In this document: in pieces, positions 35,069 to 42,498 of the stretch
Layout of the letters: every line of letters starts with the position of its first letter
How positions within the stretch are numbered: the stretch's first letter is position 1
Assembly (NCBI RefSeq): GCF_005222695.1
Contig: NZ_STGG01000042.1
Coordinates: 1 to 64,000 of the forward strand
Direction: 5' to 3'
DNA from: Massilia sp. HP4
GTDB taxonomy: Bacteria > Pseudomonadota > Gammaproteobacteria > Burkholderiales > Burkholderiaceae_D
DNA: 64,000 nt
The notes under the pieces: model-generated
Databases searched by the model: none
What the model was told of the DNA's origin: nothing
What the model saw: only the letters and a program-made list of their open reading frames with translations
Program-made: the position numbers and the translations under genes

Positions 35069-36751
35069 CTATCTGACAACATCCTCTTCGCGGTATTCCA
35101 CGCCCGCATCCGACGCGCCGTCGCCCTTGTTCGCTTCTGCGCGGCGCAGCTCCACGCGCCGGATCTTGCCCGAGATGGTCTTGGGCAGCTCGCGAAACTC
35201 GATGCGGCGGATGCGCGCATACGGCGCCAGGCGCTCGCGCGTGAAAGCGAACAGCGCGGCCGCCATCTCGCGGCTCGGCTCCACCCCGGAGCGCAGGGTC
35301 ACGAAGGCCTTCGGCACCGACAGCCGCAGCGGGTCGGGGCTCGGCACGATGGCTGCCTCGAGCACGCTATCGTGCTCGATCAGCACGCTCTCGAGCTCGA
35401 ACGGGCTGATGCGGTAGTCGGACGACTTGAACACATCGTCGTTGCGGCCGACGTAGAAATAGTAGCCATCGTCGTCCACGCTCGCCGTGTCGCCCGTGTG
35501 GTAGTGGCCGGCCCGCATGACCTCAAGTGTCTTTTCCTCGTTGCCTTCGTAGCCGACCATGAGACCGATCGGATTCGCCGCAAGTTCCACCGATATCTCG
35601 CCCTCGCGCGCCGGCCGGTCGTCGATGTCGAGCAGCGCGATGCGGTAGCCAGGCAGCGGGCGGCCCATCGAGCCCGGCTTGATCGGCTGGCCCGGCGAGT
35701 TCCCGATCTGGCAGCTCGATTCGGACTGGCCGAAGCCGTCGCGGATGCGGATGCCCCAGGCGCGCTCGACCTGCTCGATCACTTCCGGGTTGAGCGGTTC
35801 GCCGGCGCCGACCAGCTCGCGCAGCGCCGGCTTCCAGGCCGCCAGGTCTTCCTTGATCAGCATGCGCCACACGGTCGGCGGCGCGCACAGCGAGGTCACG
35901 CCGCAGCGCACGATGGTGTCGAGCACGGCGCGGCTGGCGAAGCGCTCGTAGTTGTAGACGAAGACGGTGGCGCCCGCATTCCACGGCGCGAAGAAGCAGC
36001 TCCAGGCATGCTTGGCCCAGCCGGGCGAGCTGATGTTCCAGTGCACATCGCCCGGCTGCAGGCCGATCCAGTACATGGTCGACAGGTGGCCGACCGGATA
36101 GCTCTGGTGGGTATGCAGCACGAGTTTGGGCTTGGCCGTGGTGCCGGACGTGAAGTACAGCAGCAAGGGGTCGGTGGCGCGGGTCTCGCCTTCGGGCACG
36201 AACACGCTGGCCACCGTGCGGCTGTCGTCGTAGTCATGCCAGCCATCCGGGGCGCCGCCGACCGCGATCCGGGTATGGCTGCCGGCCAGCACCTCGAATT
36301 TATGGGCTTCGCTGGCCTGGGCGATCACGTGTTTCACATTGCCGCGCTCCAGGCGGTCGGCCAGGTCGTCGCCTGCGAGCAGCATCGTGGTCGGCACCAG
36401 CACCGCGCCCAGCTTGATCCCGGCCAGCATGATTTCCCACAGCTCGACCCGGTTCGGCAGCATCAGGAGCACCCGCTCGCCACGCCGCACGCCCAGGTTG
36501 CGCAGATACTCCGCCACCTGGCTCGAGCGCGCCGCCATGTCGGCGAACGAGACCTCGCGTTCGCGGCCGTCTTCCTCGACCACCCACAGGGCGGTACGAT
36601 GGTTGTCCCTTGCCTGCTGGTCGAAGAAGTCGAGCGCCCAGTTGAACCGGTCGAGTTCGGGCTTCTGGAAATCGCGGTAGGCGGTGTCGTAGTCGAGCCG
36701 GTGCTGCTGGAGGAAGTCGCGCGCCTGCACGAAGCGCTGGGTTGGCGTCAT
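35069..36751 (-). CDS. AMP-binding acyl-CoA synthetase
   Basis: A 560-residue ANL-superfamily ligase that activates a carboxylate via acyl-AMP to acyl-CoA. The ATP P-loop is YFTSGTTAKPK near residue 200, the A5 motif DGFGQSESS near 335, A7/A8 YHTGDTASVDDDGYYFYVGRNDDVFK near 410-435 (read in parts), and the catalytic Lys in KTISGKIRR near 530. It resembles medium-chain/acetyl-CoA-type synthetases rather than the benzoate-CoA ligase group. It is a remote candidate for feeding the aryl-CoA operon at 17-22 kb, but distance and family argue against it. AGGAG precedes the ATG. Confidence 0.88.
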   Translation of the reverse strand: MTPTQRFVQARDFLQQHRLDYDTAYRDFQKPELDRFNWALDFFDQQARDNHRTALWVVEEDGREREVSFADMAARSSQVAEYLRNLGVRRGERVLLMLPNRVELWEIMLAGIKLGAVLVPTTMLLAGDDLADRLERGNVKHVIAQASEAHKFEVLAGSHTRIAVGGAPDGWHDYDDSRTVASVFVPEGETRATDPLLLYFTSGTTAKPKLVLHTHQSYPVGHLSTMYWIGLQPGDVHWNISSPGWAKHAWSCFFAPWNAGATVFVYNYERFASRAVLDTIVRCGVTSLCAPPTVWRMLIKEDLAAWKPALRELVGAGEPLNPEVIEQVERAWGIRIRDGFGQSESSCQIGNSPGQPIKPGSMGRPLPGYRIALLDIDDRPAREGEISVELAANPIGLMVGYEGNEEKTLEVMRAGHYHTGDTASVDDDGYYFYVGRNDDVFKSSDYRISPFELESVLIEHDSVLEAAIVPSPDPLRLSVPKAFVTLRSGVEPSREMAAALFAFTRERLAPYARIRRIEFRELPKTISGKIRRVELRRAEANKGDGASDAGVEYREEDVVR

Positions 36752-36862
36752 GGGGTGTCTCCTGGTCGCTATTGCCTGCGGGTGGCAAGTCGCCCCCGCT
36801 GTTCTGGTGTCACGACCATTCTGCCACCGAATCGCCGTCCGGTGGCGTCTTCCTCGGCCGCG

Positions 36863-38551
36863 TCAGAGACGGCGCAGCGGCGTAACCTGCATCTCGTCGG
36901 CCGGCGCCATCATGTCGATCACGCGACAGTCGCCGCACATGCGCAGGCGATCGAGGTTGGCGGCGAAGGCCGGGTGGGCGCCCAGGCGGCCCAGCATGTT
37001 CTCGACCATCTGCAGGGTGCCGAAGGCCTTGTCGCAGCGGATGCAGTGGAAGGGCTGCGACTCGTTGAGCACCACCGCGCCCATGCGCTCGGGCGCGAAC
37101 GACATGCGCGGCACCAGAGATATCGCGTTCTCGGGGCAGGTGTTGGCGCACAGGCCGCACTGGACGCAGTTCTTCTCGATGAAGCGCAGCTGCGGCGCGC
37201 CCTGCCCGTCCTGCAGCGCATTGGCCGGGCAGGCGCCGACGCAGGACATGCACAGGCTGCAGGCCTGGCGGTCGACGGCCAGCGTGCCGAATGGCGCATT
37301 GGGCGGCAAGTCGATGTGCAGCGGCTGGCGCGGCGCGTGGCGGTGCAGGTGGTCGAGAGCGTAGTCGAGCGTATTGCGCTTGTCCGCCGCCAGGTGGAAC
37401 ACCGCTGGCGCCGAAGGCACCTCGCCGCGTGGCGCATGGCCGAGGGCCAGCGCCAGCTCTTGCGCCCCCGCCAGCGGCGACGCTTGTAGCCCGTCAGCCA
37501 GCTGCAGCAGCTGGAAATGCGGCCCGGCATAGCCCAGGCCATCGACGACCGCCTGGGCGATCGCCATCTGCTCGCCCAGCGCCTGCACGTATTGCGGCGC
37601 TTCGTCGCCCGTGACCAGGATCGCGATGCCGGCCGCGCCATAGGCCAGCGCCGCCAGCCAGACGTCGATGCCGGTCGAAGCCACGTGGTGCAGCGAGAAC
37701 GGCAGGATGCGGCCCGGGAGGCTGTCGCCCAGGCGCTCGACGATCCCGGCGCCGTGCGCGTCGTGCAGCAGCAGCACCGGTTGGGCGCCACCGGCCTCGC
37801 CGAAGGCGCGCAGCGCGGCCTGGATCCGCTTGCCGGTGAGCGGCGCCGGCGGATAGGCATAGCTCATGGCCCCGGTCGGGCACACGGTGCCGCAGGCACC
37901 GCAGCCGGCGCACAGGTAGGGATTGACCTTGACCCGGTCGCCGTCGCTGGCGATCGCCTTGGCCGAGCAGATGTCGACGCAGGCGGTGCAGGCATGGATG
38001 CCGTTGCGGCCGTGGGCGCAGATGCGTTCCTTGTAGCTGAAGTATTTCGGCTTCTCGAAGTCGCCGACCATGTCGAGCAGCTCCGTGAGCGCCGCCTGGC
38101 GCGCCGCCTCGTCATCGCCGGGGGCGTAGTAACCGTGCGGACGCTGGTGGCTGGCGATCAGGCGCGCCGGACACAGGTCGAGCACCAGGTCGAACCTGCC
38201 CTCGCCCACCGGCTGCCCGGCCGCGCGCCAGCGCGCTTCGAAGGCGCCAAGCCAGCCCGCCACCGCCACCGTCTGCGCCGCGTGCACCGGGTACAGGCGC
38301 AACTTGCCATCGGGTTCGTCCAGCAGCAGTACCGTGACCGACAGGGCGCCGGACAAGCGATCGGCCAGCGGCAATGCATCGCGCGCGCTGCCGACCACCA
38401 GCGTGCGTCCGTGCGAACGGTAGTCGACCGTGACGGCCGGCTCGAAGCCGGACATCTCCCTGGCGGCCTGCAGGGCGGCCAGGCGCGCGGCACGGTCGCG
38501 GCCTTCCTGGACGGGGTCTGCGGCCGCCCCGTCATTGAATCGAATATTCAT
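36863..38551 (-). CDS. Polyferredoxin-like 4Fe-4S protein of the formate dehydrogenase operon
   Basis: A 562-residue protein with about 16 or more Fe-S ligand cysteines in three sets: CTACVDICSAKA and CAGCGACGTVCP (near 186-225), CSLCMSCVGACP and CVQCGLCANTCP (near 430-480), and a C-terminal CIRC...CGDCR region. Between the sets is a segment like the HdrA/FdhB-associated domain (LLLHDAHG). It is a soluble electron carrier or maturation factor that regularly occurs next to DUF3305/DUF3306 in FDH loci. It overlaps the DUF3306 gene by ATGA. Role inferred from context. Confidence 0.85.
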   Translation of the reverse strand: MNIRFNDGAAADPVQEGRDRAARLAALQAAREMSGFEPAVTVDYRSHGRTLVVGSARDALPLADRLSGALSVTVLLLDEPDGKLRLYPVHAAQTVAVAGWLGAFEARWRAAGQPVGEGRFDLVLDLCPARLIASHQRPHGYYAPGDDEAARQAALTELLDMVGDFEKPKYFSYKERICAHGRNGIHACTACVDICSAKAIASDGDRVKVNPYLCAGCGACGTVCPTGAMSYAYPPAPLTGKRIQAALRAFGEAGGAQPVLLLHDAHGAGIVERLGDSLPGRILPFSLHHVASTGIDVWLAALAYGAAGIAILVTGDEAPQYVQALGEQMAIAQAVVDGLGYAGPHFQLLQLADGLQASPLAGAQELALALGHAPRGEVPSAPAVFHLAADKRNTLDYALDHLHRHAPRQPLHIDLPPNAPFGTLAVDRQACSLCMSCVGACPANALQDGQGAPQLRFIEKNCVQCGLCANTCPENAISLVPRMSFAPERMGAVVLNESQPFHCIRCDKAFGTLQMVENMLGRLGAHPAFAANLDRLRMCGDCRVIDMMAPADEMQVTPLRRL

Positions 38552-39030
38552 GTGGTCCCTTGTGATGGCGCGTCCGGCTCGCTTGCGGCTGCCGGATCGA
38601 GATGGTCTTCATGCCCGGCGTCGGCCTTGCCTGGCTGCTCATCGTCCAGCAAGCGGCCCAACACGCCCGGCGCATGCTTGAGCGAGGCCAGCATCGCCTC
38701 GGTGAGCGGCGCTGCCTTGTTGTAGTCGCTGATATAGATGTCCAGGCCGTCCATCACCGCAAAGTTCGGATCGGCGAACAGTTTTTTGAGCGCCATGCGT
38801 TGCACCGCCTTGTCGACGCCCTTGGCGACGAAAGCCGAGTAGTCGGATTCCGGCGTCAGGCGCGCGACGTCGTCCAGGGTCGGCAGCGGCCGCGCTTCTT
38901 CCTCGCTCGGCGGCTGGACGACGGCAACCGGCGCCTCGACGGTCACGGCCTGGTCCACCGTCTCCGGCGCCGATTTCAAGCGCGCCCAACGGCGCAGGAA
39001 TCCTTCCTCGGCCATCGTGTCGGTGCTCAT
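38548..39030 (-). CDS. DUF3306 protein of the formate dehydrogenase operon
   Basis: A 160-residue soluble protein with the DUF3306 core (LTPESDYSAFVAKGVDKAVQ, ALKKLFADPNFAVMDGLDIY) near residues 55-110 and acidic disordered ends. It is found almost only beside formate dehydrogenase genes, so it is probably an assembly or activity factor; the mechanism is not known. It overlaps both neighbours by ATGA. Confidence 0.88.
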   Translation of the reverse strand: MSTDTMAEEGFLRRWARLKSAPETVDQAVTVEAPVAVVQPPSEEEARPLPTLDDVARLTPESDYSAFVAKGVDKAVQRMALKKLFADPNFAVMDGLDIYISDYNKAAPLTEAMLASLKHAPGVLGRLLDDEQPGKADAGHEDHLDPAAASEPDAPSQGTT

Positions 39031-39470
39031 CCGTGCTGGCGGCCCTTGCGCGGGCGCGGCGTGAAGTTCTCGCGCAGGTAGCCCGCGACCCAGCTATAGA
39101 TCTCGGCCGGCATGGTCACACCGTCGGCCGACTCGCCCGAATCGAACATGCGCGTCCCCTCGACATAGCTGACCGAGGCGCGCGCCGGCATCGCGCGGCC
39201 GTCTTCCATGCGCCACAACACGAAGACCTTCGATTCCGGCGCCATGATGTTCTCGTAATAGCCTTCGTGTTCGTCGGTATACAGCTCCAGCTCGAGGCCC
39301 GAGACCAGGTAATAGTCGCGCTCCGCGCTTTCGCTCAGCATGGACAGGCGCGGCAGCTCGCCGCGATCCGGCACGATGCCCACCGCGGCCCAGCTGTCCA
39401 TCTCGCCCCAGCGGTGCTGCACCGCGCGCCGCTGCATGATGATGGCGACCGGCATGCCTCCCTTTTTCAT
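39027..39470 (-). CDS. DUF3305 protein of the formate dehydrogenase operon
   Basis: A 147-residue protein with the DUF3305 pattern: PVAIIMQRRAVQHRWGEMDSW at the start, LELELYTDEHEGYYENIM in the middle and a basic C-terminus. Start 39470 (MKKGGM) has AAGGA 7 bases upstream; the longer frame to 39620 overlaps the upstream gene and is not used. Together with DUF3306 it marks this class of FDH locus. Function unknown beyond that association. Confidence 0.88.
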   Translation of the reverse strand: MKKGGMPVAIIMQRRAVQHRWGEMDSWAAVGIVPDRGELPRLSMLSESAERDYYLVSGLELELYTDEHEGYYENIMAPESKVFVLWRMEDGRAMPARASVSYVEGTRMFDSGESADGVTMPAEIYSWVAGYLRENFTPRPRKGRQHG

Positions 39471-39480
39471 CGCGATTCCT

Positions 39481-40020
39481 TCATTGCTTGGGGGCGTTCT
39501 TGGGGACGCCTTTCTTGTTGACGGTCGGCGATGCCCCGGCCGGCTCGGCGCGGGTCGGTCCCTGCTTGACGTCTTCGCTCGGACGGGCCGTGCCCAGTTT
39601 CTCGCTCTTGACCGGCACATTGGCCGCGTGCAGGGCGCGTGCGCCCAGTGGCGCGGCGGCCGTGGCGGGCGCCGCGCCCGAGGTGCCGGGCGTCGCGCCC
39701 GCCGGGGCCGGAGCCGGCACGCCGGCGCTGGCCGGCGTGGGATCGGACGCGGCGATGCCAGTCGGACCCGTGACAGGTGGCGGGGGCTGGATGGTCCAGC
39801 CCTCCTGCGCGGCGCGCTGGCGCCATTGGCCGCTGATCCGGTCCATCGAGGAAGCCAGCGCTTGCTTATCGCGCGCCGCCTTGGCGTCGGCCTCGGCCTT
39901 CTTGGCCGCCGCGGCCTGGGCCTGGGCCGGCGATGGCGGCGGCAGCGCCGCCCAGGATCCGCCCGTGATGCTCAAGCCAAGCGCCAGCGCCAACAGGGAT
40001 TGCAATCGCTTCGGCTTCAT
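39481..40020 (-). CDS. Ala/Pro-rich exported protein in the FDH operon (179 aa)
   Basis: A 179-residue protein with a signal peptide (MKPKRLQSLLALALGLSITGGSWA) and then low-complexity Ala/Pro/Gly/Thr sequence. The only ordered-looking part is at about 50-80, SSMDRISGQWRQRAAQEGW, a predicted helix. It sits between the DUF3305 gene and another low-complexity exported protein. AGGAGG precedes the start by 6 bases. It overlaps its upstream neighbour by ATGA. No family recognised; a periplasmic linker or structural role near the FDH is speculation. Confidence 0.7.
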   Translation of the reverse strand: MKPKRLQSLLALALGLSITGGSWAALPPPSPAQAQAAAAKKAEADAKAARDKQALASSMDRISGQWRQRAAQEGWTIQPPPPVTGPTGIAASDPTPASAGVPAPAPAGATPGTSGAAPATAAAPLGARALHAANVPVKSEKLGTARPSEDVKQGPTRAEPAGASPTVNKKGVPKNAPKQ

Positions 40021-40469
40021 CGTGTTCCTCCTGCTTGCCCCTGCGGCGCAGCATTATTGGCGGCCGGGGCTTCGGTTGTACCTGGCGCCGGCGCGGCCGG
40101 GCGGTTCTCACCCGACGGCAGGTCGCTGCCCGGACGGCCGGCGCTGGACGGCTGGGTGACGCCGCTCGACGGTCCCTGGCCGGTTTCACGGGTCTCGCCA
40201 CCGGTTTCGGCGCCGCTGGTGTTGCCGCCCGACCCGCCAGCAATGCCCGGCGTGCCCCCGGCATAGGTGGCGTCGGTCTCCGGACGCGCCGTCTGCGCCA
40301 TGAGCTGGCCGCTGCTCAAGCCACCGGCCGACACCTGCCCCGGATACTTGGTCTGGATCACGCCGTTGGCCGCCGGCGCCTGGCCCCGGTCACAGGCGGT
40401 GAGCAGCATGGCCGCCAGCGCGGTCAGCAGCGCCCCCGCGCCGAGTTTCGATGCATCACGTAGTTTCAT
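40017..40469 (-). CDS. Gly/Pro/Ala-rich lipoprotein in the FDH operon (150 aa)
   Basis: A 150-residue lipoprotein precursor: signal MKLRDASKLGAGALLTALAA then lipobox LLTAC near residue 26. The mature part is Gly/Ser/Thr/Pro-rich and likely disordered. Start 40469 is preferred since AAGGA lies 6 bases upstream; the ATG two codons earlier abuts that site. It lies 9 bases after the FDH gamma stop. Function unknown. Confidence 0.7.
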   Translation of the reverse strand: MKLRDASKLGAGALLTALAAMLLTACDRGQAPAANGVIQTKYPGQVSAGGLSSGQLMAQTARPETDATYAGGTPGIAGGSGGNTSGAETGGETRETGQGPSSGVTQPSSAGRPGSDLPSGENRPAAPAPGTTEAPAANNAAPQGQAGGTR

Positions 40470-40478
40470 CGTCATTCC

Positions 40479-41573
40479 TTAGTGCGCGGGGCCGGGTTGC
40501 GGCCGGCCGCCCTGGCCGGGAACATCGCGCCCTGGCACCATCTTGCCGTCCTGGTCCATGCCAGGCGGGACCCCGGTCTTCATCTGTTCGTACCACAGCT
40601 GGTGGTGGGCCTTGGCCCAGTTCTCGTCCACCGTGCCGTAGCGCATGGCCTCATAGGCGCCCGGCGTGCCCCAGGTCCCGATATAGGCATGCCCCATGGC
40701 GGCCGCCATATAGACCGCCGCCGCCCCCACGTGCAGGACGTTCGCCACCTGCATCACATAGCGGGTCTGGCCGACGGCGAAATCGAGCACCAGGCCGGTG
40801 ACCGACATGACCAGCCCCAGCAGTGCAACGCCGCCCCAGAACCAGGTTTTTTCGCCGGCATTGAAGAAGCCGGCCGGCACGTGCTTGTGGCTGACGATGC
40901 CGCCGCCCTTCTTGACCCACTGCCAGTCGGCGCGATTATAAAAATTGCGCTTGAGGAAAGTGAAGAACATCAGGATCGAGCACAGGATGAATAGCGGCCC
41001 GACGAAGTTGTGCAGGTATTTGGAGACGATCGCCACCCACGAAAACAGATTGTGTCCCATCCACGGCAGCATGATGTTCTTGCCGTACATGATGACGATG
41101 CCAGTGATGCCCAGCGCAATGAAGCTGAACGCCGTGGCCCAGTGCACCTGGCGCTCCCAGCGGTTAAAGCGCTGCATCTTGCGGCCCGCCTCGGCCACCT
41201 GGTTGGCCGGGCCGATGGTCCGGTAAAACACGAAGATCGCCAGCGGCACCGCCAGCAGGATGAAGCCGGCGATCGTCGCCAGCGGCCCGTTGCGCAGGTG
41301 GCGCCAGGTATTGCCCCCGCGCTGGACGATGACATTGCCTTCCTTGCTGCCGTACTGGCCCAGGTAGTGGCGGTCCATGTGCACCCGGCCCGAGGCCGAG
41401 CTGGTCATGCCGGGATCGGGCACGACTGAATCGGCCTCGATCTGCAGCATCGTCTGTTCTTCGGCGTAGGCCGGCGTGGCATCCTGGTTCTTGACGCCGG
41501 CCCAGCTGGCGGAAAAGACCAGGGCCGCCACCAGGAACAGCATGGCGCGCAGCGTATTCAGATTCGCTCGCAT
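40479..41573 (-). CDS. fdhC: Formate dehydrogenase gamma subunit (cytochrome b556)
   Basis: A 364-residue membrane subunit that passes electrons from the periplasmic FDH to quinone through two b hemes. It has a cleavable signal (residues 1-25), a periplasmic N-domain of about 80 residues, and four or five membrane helices from residue 93 on. Conserved heme-ligand histidines occur in RQVHWATAFSF, WVAIVSKYLHNFVG, and AAMGHAYIGTWG. The C-terminal tail is Gly/Pro-rich. GAGGAGG precedes the ATG. It is in line with the alpha and beta genes upstream. Confidence 0.93.
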   Translation of the reverse strand: MRANLNTLRAMLFLVAALVFSASWAGVKNQDATPAYAEEQTMLQIEADSVVPDPGMTSSASGRVHMDRHYLGQYGSKEGNVIVQRGGNTWRHLRNGPLATIAGFILLAVPLAIFVFYRTIGPANQVAEAGRKMQRFNRWERQVHWATAFSFIALGITGIVIMYGKNIMLPWMGHNLFSWVAIVSKYLHNFVGPLFILCSILMFFTFLKRNFYNRADWQWVKKGGGIVSHKHVPAGFFNAGEKTWFWGGVALLGLVMSVTGLVLDFAVGQTRYVMQVANVLHVGAAAVYMAAAMGHAYIGTWGTPGAYEAMRYGTVDENWAKAHHQLWYEQMKTGVPPGMDQDGKMVPGRDVPGQGGRPQPGPAH

Positions 41574-41582
41574 GGTGCCTCC

Positions 41583-41801
41583 TCAGGGATTGGCCCGGTT
41601 GTATTCGTTCTGCTTGCCGTTGCGGTTCTCGACCGTGGCCCACCAGGCCAGGCGGTCGTTGTGGAAGCGGCGCTGGTAAGGCCGGTCGTCCTTCTTGCCG
41701 GCATATTCACCATGGATCCAGGCTGGGTGCTGGTCTACTTCCAGGCAGCCGGCCAGCAATACGAGCGGAAGGATCAGTGCACAGGTCTTGATGAGCTTCA
41801 T
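41583..41801 (-). CDS. Small lipoprotein between FDH beta and gamma (72 aa)
   Basis: A 72-residue precursor with signal MKLIKTCALILPLVLLAGC and lipobox LLAGC (C19). The mature ~53 residues are charged and aromatic-rich (HPAWIHGEYAGKKDDRPYQ, WWATVENRNGKQNEYNR) with no low complexity. GGAGG lies 8 bases before the ATG. It overlaps the FDH beta gene by ATGA and ends 9 bases before the gamma gene, so it is made at a fixed ratio with both. This suggests an FDH accessory or structural subunit on the periplasmic face (inference). Confidence 0.78.
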   Translation of the reverse strand: MKLIKTCALILPLVLLAGCLEVDQHPAWIHGEYAGKKDDRPYQRRFHNDRLAWWATVENRNGKQNEYNRANP

Positions 41802-42481
41802 GTCGGGAACCTCCCCGCGTGGTTCTGCGAATCGCGCAGGTCCTGGTTGACGCGCGGCGAATCGCCCTTGACCTTCATCTCGCCGCCGCGCTTGGGCTTG
41901 CCGTAGGCGATCTTCCAGCCCCACAGCTGCGGACCGTAGCCGCGCGTCTCGACGCGCTGGCGGTAGATGTCGGCGATGATGTTGGCGTCGCCGCCCAGCA
42001 GCGCCTTGGTGCCGCATTGCTCGGCGCAGGCCGGTAGCTTCCCTTCGGCGATGCGGTTGCGGCCGTATTTCTTGAATTCGGCTTCCGAAGTATCCGGCTC
42101 CGGGCCGCCGGCGCAGAAGGTACATTTGTCCATCTTGCCGCGGTGGTTGAACAGGCCCGTCTCGGGGAACTGCGGCGCGCCGAACGGACAGGCGTAGTAG
42201 CAGTAGCCGCAGCCGATGCACTGGTCCTTGCTGTGCAGGACGATGCCGTCCTCGGTGTGATAGATGCAGTTGGTCGGGCATACGGCCAGGCATGGCGCGT
42301 CGGTGCAGTGCATGCAGGCGATCGACACCGAGCGCTCGCCCGGGATCCCGTCGTTGATGGTCACCACGCGGCGCCGGTTGATGCCCCAGGCCAGCTCGTG
42401 CTCGTTCTTGCATGCGGTCACGCAGCCGTTGCAGTCGATGCAGCGCTCCGTGTCGCAGATAAACTTCATTCTTGCTGCCAT
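41798..42481 (-). CDS. fdhB: Formate dehydrogenase beta subunit, 4Fe-4S ferredoxin
   Basis: A 227-residue electron-transfer subunit. Cysteine motifs for four [4Fe-4S] clusters are visible: CIDCNGCVTACKNEH near residue 13, CMHCTDAPCLAVCP near 56, CIGCGYCYYACP near 88 and CTFC with CAEQC near 120-150. No export signal is present; it is probably carried by the Tat signal of the alpha subunit. Start 42481 follows GAGGAGAG; the longer frame to 42520 is not supported. It sits directly after the alpha gene. Confidence 0.93.
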   Translation of the reverse strand: MAARMKFICDTERCIDCNGCVTACKNEHELAWGINRRRVVTINDGIPGERSVSIACMHCTDAPCLAVCPTNCIYHTEDGIVLHSKDQCIGCGYCYYACPFGAPQFPETGLFNHRGKMDKCTFCAGGPEPDTSEAEFKKYGRNRIAEGKLPACAEQCGTKALLGGDANIIADIYRQRVETRGYGPQLWGWKIAYGKPKRGGEMKVKGDSPRVNQDLRDSQNHAGRFPT

Positions 42482-42498
42482 AGTCGCTCTCCTCCTCG

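Noticed and set aside
35069..36751. Aryl-CoA ligase of the operon at 17-22 kb
   Set aside because: Sequence resembles medium-chain/acetyl-CoA-type synthetases and it lies 13 kb away in another transcript.
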